Below, in pieces: positions 1 through 7,177 of a DNA stretch of 15,695 bases. The DNA comes from Pseudomonadota bacterium. GTDB lineage: Bacteria; Pseudomonadota; Alphaproteobacteria; Reyranellales; Reyranellaceae. The stretch spans positions 1-15,695 of the forward strand of contig JAEZHS010000133.1 of the NCBI GenBank assembly GCA_023436825.1. The letters are read 5' to 3'. Positions within the stretch are counted from its first letter, which is position 1. Each line of letters opens with the position of its first letter. Both the position numbers and the translations under genes were made by a program. Under the pieces are notes generated by a model that was not told where the DNA came from, searched no databases, and saw only the letters and a list, made by a program, of their open reading frames with translations.

Positions 1-14
1 GTGCGTGATGTCAC
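1..14 (-). CDS. Possible start of a downstream gene (partial), perhaps the partner histidine kinase
   Basis: On the minus strand a GTG at 14..12 overlaps the TGA of the response regulator (13..11) in a GTGA arrangement, and the frame stays open to the window edge (M-T-S-R). Such an overlap is typical of translationally coupled response regulator/kinase pairs, and OmpR-family regulators are usually followed by their sensor kinase. Only about four codons are visible, so the identity is purely inferred from context. Confidence 0.25.
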
Positions 15-700
15 CGGTCCTGGTCCTTGGCGAAGACGTAGCCCGCGCCGCGCACCGTCAGGATGCGGCGCGGCTTCTTGGGATCGTCCTCGATGGCGGC
101 GCGGATGCGTGAGATGTGGACGTCGACCGAGCGGTCGAAGGCCTCCAGCTTCTCACCCTTCAAAAGGTCCATCAACGCGTCGCGCGACAGGACGCGGCCG
201 GCGCGCTCGGCCAGCGCCAACAGGAGGGCGAACTGGTAGGAGGTGATGGTCCGCTCCTCACCATCGACCCGTACCAGGCGCGCACCCTTGTCGATCTCGA
301 GCCGGCCGAAACGCAGCGTTTCGCTTCGTGTCGGCGCACCCTTGCGGCGCAGGATGGCACGCAGGCGGGCCTGCAATTCGCGCGGCTCGAACGGCTTGGC
401 GAGGTAATCGTCGGCGCCGACCTCCAGCCCGACCACGCGGTCCATCGGCTCGCCGCGCGCCGTCAGCATCAGGATCGGCAGATCGCTCACACCGCGCAGG
501 CGACGGCAGAGATCGAGGCCGTCGGCGTCGGGCAACATGAGGTCGAGGATGATGGCGTCGAAGGTCTCGCGCTTCAGCAGCGCCTCGCCGTCGCGGGCGG
601 TGCCGGCGATCGTCAGACGAAAGCCCGCCCCGCCGAGATAGTCGGAGACCATCCCGGCGAGGCGGCTGTCGTCGTCGATCATCAGGATGCGTTCGGCCAT
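11..700 (-). CDS. OmpR/PhoB-family response regulator (CpxR-like), two-component system
   Basis: Transcriptional response regulator of 229 residues. The N-terminal receiver shows the acidic pocket D9-D10-D11 (MIDDD), phosphoacceptor D53 (LDLMLP), T80 (LTA) and K102 (AKPFEP). The C-terminal half is an OmpR/PhoB winged helix ending in RSVDVHISRIR and the GAGYVF signature. I chose the start at MAERILMIDDD because receivers of this family begin a few residues before the first strand; upstream ATGs at 721 and 736 in the same frame would add 7 or 12 unlikely residues. It lies 54 bp downstream of a Spy/CpxP-like gene on the same strand, probably one operon. That pairing, and a GTAAA direct repeat in the operon's promoter gap, suggest an envelope-stress (Cpx-like) or metal-responsive role. 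This is inference; OmpR-family regulators serve many signals. Confidence 0.93.
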   Translation of the reverse strand: MAERILMIDDDSRLAGMVSDYLGGAGFRLTIAGTARDGEALLKRETFDAIILDLMLPDADGLDLCRRLRGVSDLPILMLTARGEPMDRVVGLEVGADDYLAKPFEPRELQARLRAILRRKGAPTRSETLRFGRLEIDKGARLVRVDGEERTITSYQFALLLALAERAGRVLSRDALMDLLKGEKLEAFDRSVDVHISRIRAAIEDDPKKPRRILTVRGAGYVFAKDQDR

Positions 701-754
701 CGTCTCAGTATCGGGCCGCATCGCCCCGGATGTCATCCGTCGGCTCTGCTGGCC

Positions 755-1246
755 TTAGCCGTGCCGCTTGCCGTGGCGCTCGCTCCACGCCTTGAAGAAG
801 GCCTGGCGCTGAGAGGCGTTCAGCACGTTGCCGGCGTCGACCAGCGCCTGGGTGAAGCGCTTGGAGCTCGCGTCGGCGATCTTCATCTGCTCGGCGCGCA
901 GCTGCTCGATCCGCGCCGGGTCGATGGTCGCGGCGGTCATGGCCGCCTGCATCGCCTTGCGGTTCTCAACGCGCTGGTCATGGAAGCCCTTCATGTCCTT
1001 GAAGGCAGTCTGAAGGATGTCCGTGACCTTCTTCTTCTGGTCGGTCGTCGCGTCGGTGCCCGACAGGGCCTTGTCCACGCGCTTCTCGACGCGCTGCTGG
1101 AACTTGGCCGGGTCGAACGCCTGGCCGTCGGTCTTGGCGAAAGCTGCGCCGCCCGCGGTGGCCGCGAGGCTGCCGGCCAGCAGGGCCGCCATGATCGTGG
1201 TCAGGCTCTTGCGGCGCGTGCCGATCAGGATCTTGTCGTTTGCCAT
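755..1246 (-). CDS. Spy/CpxP-like periplasmic protein (LTxxQ-type)
   Basis: Small exported, charged, helical protein of 163 residues. Residues 1-37 form an export signal: basic TRRKS (R11-R12), a hydrophobic Ala/Leu stretch, and AFA before K38. The twin arginine makes Tat export possible, but Sec is equally plausible. The mature part is helical and rich in Lys, Gln and Ala, with Spy/CpxP-type segments (ATTDQKKKV; LNASQRQAF) and a His/Lys-rich tail (ERHGKRHG). Members of this family are periplasmic chaperones or inhibitors of a sensor kinase (CpxP, CnrX-like). The ATG at 1246 has a strong AAAGGAGAG ribosome site. A longer open frame continues upstream to 1951, but it runs antisense to the acetyltransferase and I regard it as a shadow. 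It is followed by the response regulator in the same orientation, so it probably belongs to that stress circuit. Confidence 0.85.
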   Translation of the reverse strand: MANDKILIGTRRKSLTTIMAALLAGSLAATAGGAAFAKTDGQAFDPAKFQQRVEKRVDKALSGTDATTDQKKKVTDILQTAFKDMKGFHDQRVENRKAMQAAMTAATIDPARIEQLRAEQMKIADASSKRFTQALVDAGNVLNASQRQAFFKAWSERHGKRHG

Positions 1247-1326
1247 TCTACTCTCCTTTGTCTGGGGGTTGGGGTTCCCCGTGACGGTGATATGGAGCAC
1301 GACCGTTTCGCCTGCCTCTCGGCGGT

Positions 1327-1341
1327 GTAAAGTTCTGTAAA
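1327..1341. promoter_or_regulatory. CpxR-box-like direct repeat, GTAAA-N5-GTAAA
   Basis: GTAAA at 1327-1331 and 1337-1341 are separated by five bases (GTTCT), a 10-bp period typical of tandem binding by OmpR-family dimers. The pattern matches the enterobacterial CpxR consensus (GTAAA, about five bases, GTAAA). It lies 81-95 bp upstream of the Spy-like start codon and one base before the acetyltransferase start codon. It could therefore activate the Spy/regulator operon and occlude the acetyltransferase. Binding is inferred. Confidence 0.5.
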
Positions 1342-1342
1342 G

Positions 1343-1876
1343 ATGACCACGCTCCAGACCGAGCGGCTCCGCCTGCGGCCCCTGGTGGCCGGCGATGCCG
1401 AAGCCTATGCCGCCGTGCGCTGCCATCCAGAGGTGGCCAGGTGGCTGCCGCCGGTGACCGGCGAGCCCGTCGAGGCCGTGCGCGGCACGATCGGCCGCTT
1501 CGCCACCGGTTGGCGGGAGCGGCGGCATGCGCCGTGGGGCGTCTTCCTCGGCGATCGGCTGATCGGCCATGGCGGCCTGAATTTCGTGCCCGAGTTCGAG
1601 GCGACCGAGGTTCTGTGGGCGCTGCATCCCGATGCCTGGGGCCATGGCTACGCCACCGAGGTCGCGCGCGCCGCCCTCGCCTACGGTTTCGGCACATTGC
1701 GGCTCGATCTGATCTTTGCCATCACGCTGCCCGACAACGTCGCCTCGCAGGCGGTGATGAAGCGGCTCGGCCTCACCTACCGCCGCCGAGTCGACTACAA
1801 GTCGTTCACCGGCATCGTCTGGTACGACATCGACCGCACGACCTGGGATGAGGATCACGGCAAAGTGTCGGACTGA
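1343..1876 (+). CDS. GNAT-family N-acetyltransferase (RimJ/RimL type)
   Basis: Predicted acetyl-CoA-dependent N-acetyltransferase of 177 residues, in the Acetyltransf_3 (RimJ/RimL-like) group. The N-terminus TERLRLRPLVAGDAEAY is the standard opening of this group. Motif A, the acetyl-CoA pyrophosphate loop, is HPDAWGHGYATEVARAAL, and motif B is the NVASQAVMKRLGL segment, where Asn and the following helix are typical. The substrate cannot be told from sequence; relatives modify ribosomal protein N-termini, small amines or antibiotics. The start at 1343 fits the family's first strand but has no clear ribosome site: the bases just before it are the GTAAA direct repeat. It is transcribed away from the Spy-like/regulator operon and converges with the sensor kinase. 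Confidence 0.9.
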   Translation: MTTLQTERLRLRPLVAGDAEAYAAVRCHPEVARWLPPVTGEPVEAVRGTIGRFATGWRERRHAPWGVFLGDRLIGHGGLNFVPEFEATEVLWALHPDAWGHGYATEVARAALAYGFGTLRLDLIFAITLPDNVASQAVMKRLGLTYRRRVDYKSFTGIVWYDIDRTTWDEDHGKVSD

Positions 1877-1883
1877 ATGCGCT

Positions 1884-1902
1884 GCTGGCACGCGAGGCCA
1901 GC
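1884..1902. terminator. Weak hairpin between convergent genes
   Basis: GCTGGC (1884-1889) and GCCAGC (1897-1902) form a 6-bp perfect stem with a 7-base loop, eight bases after the acetyltransferase stop. There is no T-run, so intrinsic termination is uncertain. The position between convergent genes makes a terminator plausible. Confidence 0.3.
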
Positions 1903-1971
1903 GACACAACGAAAGGGCGGAAAGCTCGTAAGCTGGGACGAGGACGGCCACGTTCGCCGCTCAGCCAGGGC

Positions 1972-4113
1972 TCAGGCTGCCTCCGGCAAATCGATCTGGA
2001 AGACCGAGCCATCCTCGGAGGGCAGCAGCGACAGTGTGCCGCCCGCTTCGCGCACGATGCCGAAGGACAGCGACAGGCCGAGGCCGGTGCCCTGGCCGGT
2101 CGGCTTGGAGGTGAAAAAGGGCTCGAAGATGCGCTCCTGTATGGCGGTCGGCACGCCGGGTCCGTTGTCGGCAACGGTGATGAGGACATGGCCGTCGCTG
2201 CCGCGCCCAGTGGACAGCACGATCGTCTTGTCGGGGCGCATCGATTGCAGCAGGGCATCGCGGGCATTGACCAGCAGATTGACCAGCGCCTGCTCCAGCA
2301 GGCTCTGATGGCTGCGCACCATCAGCGGCTGCCCGCCCAGTTGCTCGCGAACCGTGATGCCGCCGTTACGCAGGCGCTGGCCGACCAGGATGAGCGCCCC
2401 GCGGCAGGCATCGCGTACGTCGAACAGCCCAGGCTCGCCCTCGGGCGTGCGTCCGAATACGCGCATGCGCGTCAGGATCGCGGCGGCGCGATCGACCTGG
2501 ACCATGATGCGGTTGAGCTTGCCGGCGACGAACGAACGAAGCTCGCCCTCGCCGAGGACCGGATGAAAGCGCGCCTCACGGGACGCGGCCGGCGCGACCT
2601 CGGACAAGGCGTTTTGTGCCGCTATCTTGATGACGTTCAGGGGCTGGCTGAGCTCGTGCGCCATGCCGGTGGTCATTTCGCCCAGGGTGACGAGCTTCGC
2701 CGTCTGGGCGATGGCCTGCTGCGCCTGGTGACGCAGTGTCTCATCTTGTCCCATCAGGATCGTGCAGTCGCCGATTTCCGGCAGTGACCGATGCGACAGC
2801 GAGAAGTGCAAATGGCGCGTGGCATCGCCGGGCCGGACGACCAGGAGGTCGACCTCGATGGCCTGTGCGTCGTTGCCGGCAGCGAAGGCGAGGATGGGGG
2901 CGGCGCCGCGCACGGCTTCGTCGCGCAGGATGTCGCGGGGCTCGTTATCGCGGGCGACGATCTCGCGAAAGCGGTCGTTGCTGTAGATCACCCGGCCCTG
3001 CCGGTCGAGCACGGCGCACAGCGCCGCCGGCGTGTCGATCAAGGCCGCCAGCAGCCGGCGCTCCGAGGCCAGCCGCGCTGCCGCTTCGGTGCGCGCGCTG
3101 AGGCGCAGGATCTGGGCGGCGACGAGGACCGCGACGGCGCTCAGCAGCAGCGCCAGGACAAGGATGAAATAGAGTCGTTCCCGCCACTGGCCGAGAAAGG
3201 TCTTGTCGCCGACCGTCACGGCGACCAGCACGGGAAAGCCTTCGACCTGGCGGGGCGAGACGATGCGCTTTTCCGAGTCCGCGGATTCCCACCATACGGG
3301 CTCGTTCGTGATCTCGGCGCTGCCCGACAAGCCATCGCGGATCATGCGGATCGGCTGGGCGCCAGTGTAGCTCCTGCCCGGCAGGCGAGGCGCGTTCAAC
3401 GTCGCCGCAAGCAGCGCCCCGTCGATCCGGAACAGCGACACCGAGCTGTCTTCGCCGAGTGAGATCAGGCGAAACAGGTTGGAGAAGTAATCCGCTTCGA
3501 TGCCGACGACGGCGACACCCAGCAATTCGCCGGTCTTGGATTTGATCCGGCGTGACAAGTAAAAAGTCCAGCGCTTGGTGCTCGAATCGGGCACGGCCCG
3601 ACTGATCGAGACTGGCGGGCTATTCGGGCCGGTCTGGGCCAGGAAGGTCTCACGCTCGCCGGTGTCGATCGGCGGCGGCCAGTCGCTCGACGAGCTGAGG
3701 AGATGGCCCTCCTTGTCGAAGATCGAGGCGACGCTTACCTGGGGCAGACCGGCCAGGCGATCGCGCATGGCTTCGTGGAACCGATGCCGCTTCACGGCTT
3801 CGACGAACTGGGTCTCCGACCGGATGTCTTCGTCGGCGACCCAGTCCAGCATCGATCGCAAGACGAGATCGGTGGCGACCAGGGTCTGCTGGGCATGGGC
3901 TGCGGTGGTCAGGCTGAAGTTCGCTGCCGTCCGTTTCCAGTCGTTCACCTCATCGCGATAGATCTGCCAGAGCACAGCGCCGGTGACGCCCCACAGCAGG
4001 ACGATATTGAGCGCCGCAACGACGAGGATGCCGCTTCCGCTCGAGCTCCAGAACGAGCCATGCTGTCGGCGCCGGGCGGGCCGGCCCTGCAACAACGTGT
4101 CTAGGTGGCTCAA
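1972..4113 (-). CDS. Membrane PAS-domain sensor histidine kinase
   Basis: Predicted inner-membrane sensor kinase of about 713 residues. In order: TM1 near residues 29-51 (GILVVAALNIVLLWGVTGAV); a roughly 260-residue periplasmic region whose opening (AAHAQQTLVATDLVLRSML) resembles Cache/PDC sensors; TM2 near 312-335; a PAS-like domain (RRLLAALIDTPAALCAVLDRQGRVIYSN); a HisKA helix with phospho-acceptor H486 in MAHELSQPLN; and an ATPase domain with the N box (NLLVNARDALL), the G1 box (ADNGPGVP) and GTGLGLSL. HELxQPLN places it in the FixL/DctB-like kinase class. No ATG fits the N-terminus. A TTG at 4113 has GGGAG six bases upstream and starts shortly before TM1; a GTG at 4155 and a TTG at 4272 are longer alternatives. 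It is divergent from a response regulator and is probably its partner. Confidence 0.88.
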   Translation of the reverse strand: MSHLDTLLQGRPARRRQHGSFWSSSGSGILVVAALNIVLLWGVTGAVLWQIYRDEVNDWKRTAANFSLTTAAHAQQTLVATDLVLRSMLDWVADEDIRSETQFVEAVKRHRFHEAMRDRLAGLPQVSVASIFDKEGHLLSSSSDWPPPIDTGERETFLAQTGPNSPPVSISRAVPDSSTKRWTFYLSRRIKSKTGELLGVAVVGIEADYFSNLFRLISLGEDSSVSLFRIDGALLAATLNAPRLPGRSYTGAQPIRMIRDGLSGSAEITNEPVWWESADSEKRIVSPRQVEGFPVLVAVTVGDKTFLGQWRERLYFILVLALLLSAVAVLVAAQILRLSARTEAAARLASERRLLAALIDTPAALCAVLDRQGRVIYSNDRFREIVARDNEPRDILRDEAVRGAAPILAFAAGNDAQAIEVDLLVVRPGDATRHLHFSLSHRSLPEIGDCTILMGQDETLRHQAQQAIAQTAKLVTLGEMTTGMAHELSQPLNVIKIAAQNALSEVAPAASREARFHPVLGEGELRSFVAGKLNRIMVQVDRAAAILTRMRVFGRTPEGEPGLFDVRDACRGALILVGQRLRNGGITVREQLGGQPLMVRSHQSLLEQALVNLLVNARDALLQSMRPDKTIVLSTGRGSDGHVLITVADNGPGVPTAIQERIFEPFFTSKPTGQGTGLGLSLSFGIVREAGGTLSLLPSEDGSVFQIDLPEAA

Positions 4114-4209
4114 AGGCTCGCTCCCGAGGAGACGTTTTGCAGATGCTGCGGACACACAAAATCGGACGGCCGAACGGTGCCGCCAACCCCATTCCTGACT
4201 ATGCACCGC

Positions 4210-4238
4210 TTGACGATCGGGCGTTCCGGCAAAAGTAT
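4210..4238 (+). promoter_or_regulatory. Candidate sigma-70-type promoter for the response regulator
   Basis: TTGACG (4210-4215, five of six matches to the -35 consensus), a 17-base spacer, and AAGTAT (4233-4238, three of six matches to -10). Transcription would begin near 4245. That favours the ATG at 4272 over the in-frame upstream codon at 4137, which would not be transcribed. Judged by eye only. Confidence 0.4.
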
Positions 4239-4271
4239 CCGATCCGGATGCATTCGCCGGGAAGCGGAGCA

Positions 4272-5096
4272 ATGGAAAGGACGTACACCGACGAGCAGGA
4301 CGATCGATCTGTCGATGTCCTGGTGGTTGATGATGACCAGGACGCTGTCGAGGAGCTGGTCGAGTACCTGAGCAAGGCCAACTTGCGCTGCCGGCCCGCT
4401 GCCGACGGCTGGGCGGCCCTGCAGGTCCTGGCCGACGGCTATCGGCCGCAGGTCGTCGTGACCGACCTCAGGATGCCAGAACTGAGCGGCATGGAATTCG
4501 CCGAACGCTTGGGCCAGCTGGGCGAAGCGGAGCGGCCCGAGATCATCTTCGTCAGCGGCAATGCCGGGTTCGACGATGCCGTGCAGGCGATCCGGTTGGG
4601 TGCACGGGACATGCTGACCAAGCCGATCGACGGGCCGCGGCTGGTTCGGGCTGTGAAGTCGGCCCAACACGCCCGTCAAATGAAGTTGCGTCCGAAGGAA
4701 GGGGCACCGCCACCTGCAGCCAAGGCGAAAGCGGCTGATGATGGCGGACCGGCCGGCCGAAAACGCGCTGCCCTTGGCGAGCTCAAGACCATACGCCGGC
4801 TGCGCAGCCAGTACTTTCCGGCAGAGCTGTTTTCCGATCCGTGCTGGGAGATGCTGCTCGATCTCTACGACGCGGCGCTGGCCGGTGCCGAGGTTACGGT
4901 GACCAGCCTCGGCGCCGCGTCCGGCGTGCCGCAGACGACTGCGCTCCGACGCATGGAAACACTTCAGGCGCATCACCTGATCGTCCGCAACGAAGACAAG
5001 TCGGACAGGCGCCGGACCATCGTCAGGCTCAGTGACGCCGGCATGCAAGCGGTCGAGAATTTCTTCGAGACCTACCTCGGCCGAAAGAGCGGTTGA
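4272..5096 (+). CDS. Response regulator with MarR-like winged-helix output domain
   Basis: Response regulator of 274 residues with an unusual output. The receiver (about 14-130) has the acidic cluster D20-D21-D22, phosphoacceptor D65 (VTDLRMPELSG), S95 (FVSGN) and K117 (LTKPID). A low-complexity linker of Pro, Ala and Lys (about 138-162) leads to a C-terminal winged helix (about 170-270): VTSLGAASGVPQTTALRRMETL as helix-turn-helix, then EDKSDRRRTIVRLSDAG as the wing. This is MarR-like rather than OmpR, NarL or Fis. The start at 4272 follows GGGAAGCGGAG and lies just after a candidate promoter; an ATG at 4248 is the alternative. The frame runs open back to 4137, but that stretch looks non-coding. 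Divergent from a PAS kinase and followed by a single-domain receiver, so the three probably form one pathway. Target genes are unknown. Confidence 0.88.
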   Translation: MERTYTDEQDDRSVDVLVVDDDQDAVEELVEYLSKANLRCRPAADGWAALQVLADGYRPQVVVTDLRMPELSGMEFAERLGQLGEAERPEIIFVSGNAGFDDAVQAIRLGARDMLTKPIDGPRLVRAVKSAQHARQMKLRPKEGAPPPAAKAKAADDGGPAGRKRAALGELKTIRRLRSQYFPAELFSDPCWEMLLDLYDAALAGAEVTVTSLGAASGVPQTTALRRMETLQAHHLIVRNEDKSDRRRTIVRLSDAGMQAVENFFETYLGRKSG

Positions 5097-5162
5097 CCCC
5101 ACCTTCGAGCCGCGCCTTAGATTTCGTCGACCGGCTGCGAATTTGACCAGAGCTAGGGGTGA

Positions 5163-5173
5163 GCCCTTCGGGC
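5163..5173 (+). promoter_or_regulatory. Small hairpin between ribosome site and start codon of the receiver gene
   Basis: GCCC (5163-5166) and GGGC (5170-5173) pair around the loop TTC, ending one base before the ATG at 5175. The purine-rich AGGGGTGAG at 5155-5163 is otherwise too far from the ATG; folding the hairpin would bring it to a usual distance. Interpretation is speculative. Confidence 0.25.
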
Positions 5174-5174
5174 A

Positions 5175-5534
5175 ATGAAGATCCTGATTATCGAGGACGA
5201 CACGGATCTTTGTGTCGAGATCGTCGAGTACCTGGAACGCCGCAACCATCAGGTCAGCGGATGCCGGACCGTGGCCGCGGCCCGCCACGCGCTGGCTGCC
5301 GACAAGGCCTCGTTCGATGCGGTCGTATGCGATATCGGATTGCCAGACGGCGATGGCCTGAGCCTCTGCATGGAAAGCATGGCCGGGATGCCGGGCAGCC
5401 GCTGGATCCTTATGTCGGGCGCCCATGACATGGAGCGCCTGCGGCGCGAGCTCGAGGATCTGAAGGCAAACCCGGTCGTCCTCGAAAAGCCGCTGCCGCT
5501 CAGGCAGCTGCGCGAAGCCCTGGAAAGCGCCTGA
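5175..5534 (+). CDS. Single-domain response regulator (receiver only)
   Basis: Stand-alone receiver of 119 residues with no output domain. It carries E7-D8-D9 as the acidic pocket, phosphoacceptor D53 (VVCDIGLPDGDG), S81 (LMSGA) and K105 (LEKPLPLRQL), so phosphorylation should be possible. It lies 78 bp after the MarR-type response regulator on the same strand, probably in the same transcript. Single receivers of this kind act as phosphate sinks, as relay intermediates, or by binding a partner protein, as in CheY or DivK. Which one applies here cannot be seen. Its strand-end pattern (L-E-K-P-L) is slightly divergent, and the 3' neighbour is convergent, so it ends the transcription unit. Confidence 0.85.
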   Translation: MKILIIEDDTDLCVEIVEYLERRNHQVSGCRTVAAARHALAADKASFDAVVCDIGLPDGDGLSLCMESMAGMPGSRWILMSGAHDMERLRRELEDLKANPVVLEKPLPLRQLREALESA

Positions 5535-5575
5535 GCCTCCCGCCAGCCCACCACATCGGCGCCCGCCGGGATCGG

Positions 5576-6394
5576 TCAGCCCAGCTGGCGACGCATTTCC
5601 GGCGCGCCTGACTCGTCGCCGTTCAACACCGCCGAGGCGGCGCGGTGGGTGGCGGGATCGCCAGCCGCCAGCACGGACCCGTCGGAGTTCATGTCGAGCT
5701 CACCGCCCTGCCAGTCAGTGATGAGACCACCGGCGCCCTTGATGACGGGGACGAGGGCGGCAAAGTCGTAAAGCTTCAGCGAATTCTCGACCACGAGGTC
5801 GACATGACCCGAGGCCAGCAGCCCATAGGCATAGCAGTCGCCGCCCCAGCGGAAGAGTTTCACCCGCTGGGTCAGCGCCGCATGCCGCTTCTCCCACTCG
5901 CCGGGAAACATGATCGGCGCGGTCGAATACATGTAGGCATGGTCGAGGTCAGGGCAGGCGCGCACGGCGATCGGCTTGCCGTTAAAGGTCGAGCGCTCAC
6001 CCGCGACGCCCAGCCAGCGCTCGCCCAGGATCGGCTGGTCGATGATGCCCAGCACCGGCCTGCCGCGATGCAGGAGTGCGATCAGCGTGCCGAAGATCGG
6101 CAGTCCGGTGATGAAGGCCTTGGTGCCGTCGATCGGATCGAGCACCCAGACATACTCGGCATCGGTTCGCACCGCGCCGTGCTCCTCGCCGAACACGCCA
6201 TGCTGCGGCACGTGCTGGGTGAGCAGCGCGCGCATGGCCGTCTCGGCCTCACGGTCGGCGATGGTGACGGGGCTCGCGTCGGTCTTGTCGTCGACTGCGA
6301 CGGCGGTCCGGAAGTAGCGATTGGCGATCGGGCGCGCGGCGTCGGCGAGACGCTGCGCCAGAGCGACCAGCTCGGCAGGAACCGACCCGGCCAT
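5576..6394 (-). CDS. hisN: Inositol monophosphatase-family phosphatase, probable histidinol-phosphatase
   Basis: Mg2+-dependent phosphatase of 272 residues in the inositol monophosphatase superfamily. Metal-site motifs are GEE (69-71), D86-P-I-D-G-T91 and the C-terminal LYDFAALVPVIKGAGG, where the Asp is the third metal ligand. WGGDCYAYGLLASGHVDLVVE matches the HisN subgroup, which dephosphorylates histidinol phosphate in histidine synthesis in many alphaproteobacteria and actinobacteria; an inositol phosphatase or CysQ-like role cannot be excluded. The ATG at 6394 has AAGGA just upstream, and the gene begins 16 bp after the cytochrome c stop, so the two are probably cotranscribed. It converges with the receiver gene over a 41-bp gap in which I see no clear terminator. 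Confidence 0.85.
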   Translation of the reverse strand: MAGSVPAELVALAQRLADAARPIANRYFRTAVAVDDKTDASPVTIADREAETAMRALLTQHVPQHGVFGEEHGAVRTDAEYVWVLDPIDGTKAFITGLPIFGTLIALLHRGRPVLGIIDQPILGERWLGVAGERSTFNGKPIAVRACPDLDHAYMYSTAPIMFPGEWEKRHAALTQRVKLFRWGGDCYAYGLLASGHVDLVVENSLKLYDFAALVPVIKGAGGLITDWQGGELDMNSDGSVLAAGDPATHRAASAVLNGDESGAPEMRRQLG

Positions 6395-6410
6395 ATCCTT
6401 GCCTGCAGTC

Positions 6411-6941
6411 CTAGGGCAGCGGCTGGGGCGATTCCGCCATCGTGCGCAGGTAGGCGATCACGTCAGCGCGCTCCTGCTCCTTGGGCAGACCGGCGAAGGC
6501 CATCTTGGTGCCCTTCACGTAAGCCGTCGGCTTGAAGATCATGTGGTCGATGTCTTCGTAGGTCCAGTCGCCACCCTTGCCCTGCAGGCCGGAGGAGTAG
6601 CTGAAGCCTTCGTGGCTCGCCTTCTTGCGGCCGACGATGCCCCACAGGTTCGGGCCGACCTTGTTCGGTCCGCCCTTGTCCGCGGTATGGCAGGTGAAGC
6701 ACTGCTTCTGGAAGATCGCCTTGCCAGCATCGACGTTGGCGCTGGCGAGCTTGGGCCCGATCGGCGGCAGCTCCTGCGCGGGGGCAGCGGCGACCGCCGT
6801 CTGCGGCGCCTCGTCGGACACCGCGATCGCCGGCTTCTCGAGCTTATGCGGATGAACCAAGGCGTTGGAGACTTTGCCCACCACCATCGCGAACAGCGCC
6901 GAGGCCAGAACGCAGCCCGCAACCGTGTTGAAACTGGCCAT
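6411..6941 (-). CDS. Membrane-anchored class I cytochrome c (CycM-like)
   Basis: Monohaem c-type cytochrome of 176 residues, kept in the inner membrane by an uncleaved N-terminal helix (about 5-24, VAGCVLASALFAMVV). A flexible Ala/Pro-rich tether (about 37-63) follows, then a soluble domain with haem attachment C81-F-T-C84-H85. GPNLWGIVGRK and W126 are typical of mitochondrial-type cytochrome c, and M147 (GTKMAF) is the likely axial ligand. In the family it passes electrons from the bc1 complex to a terminal oxidase in the periplasm, as CycM does in Bradyrhizobium. I use the MASFN start; a start at 6986 would add 15 residues with no hydrophobic character. It leads into hisN and is divergent from prephenate dehydratase. 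Confidence 0.9.
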   Translation of the reverse strand: MASFNTVAGCVLASALFAMVVGKVSNALVHPHKLEKPAIAVSDEAPQTAVAAAPAQELPPIGPKLASANVDAGKAIFQKQCFTCHTADKGGPNKVGPNLWGIVGRKKASHEGFSYSSGLQGKGGDWTYEDIDHMIFKPTAYVKGTKMAFAGLPKEQERADVIAYLRTMAESPQPLP

Positions 6942-7116
6942 AGTCAGATCCCGAAGCGCCCAAAATTCCGGACGTTGCTGTAGCACGCCCTCAGTGCGGC
7001 CAGTAGTATCCGATCACGGCCTCGCGCTCGCGCGGCGGAACGTCGCAAGTGCCGGATTTTGCGGGGTTTTTCGCTCTTCGGCGCATGGTCGCCGGGCGAT
7101 TTGACGTGGGGTTATC

Positions 7117-7138
7117 CGGCGGGCGAAACAACCCGCCG
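7117..7138 (+). other. Hairpin in the leader region of prephenate dehydratase
   Basis: CGGCGGG (7117-7123) pairs with CCCGCCG (7132-7138) around an 8-base loop, 39 bases before the start codon, within a 236-bp divergent gap. There is no T-run after it and no Phe-rich leader peptide that I can see, so classical attenuation is not supported. TTGACG at 7101-7106 could be a -35 element but lacks a convincing -10. Confidence 0.3.
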
Positions 7139-7177
7139 ACAATTGGCATTGGGCGCGAGCCCCGGGGGATCGGCGAG

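Noticed and set aside
116..1330. 404-codon plus-strand open frame
   Set aside because: It runs antisense to the response regulator and the Spy-like gene, which have clear family motifs. It has no recognisable domain and is a GC-bias shadow.
1247..1951. N-terminal extension of the Spy-like frame
   Set aside because: It is antisense to the acetyltransferase. The internal ATG at 1246 has a strong ribosome site directly followed by a signal peptide.
4110..5426. 438-codon minus-strand open frame opposite the response regulator and receiver
   Set aside because: No domain, antisense to two genes with intact receiver motifs; a shadow frame.
6942..7177. Hidden gene or leader peptide upstream of prephenate dehydratase
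   Set aside because: The open frame from 7049 gives an Arg/Gly-rich stretch with no Phe run and no ribosome site; only a hairpin and a weak -35 are seen.
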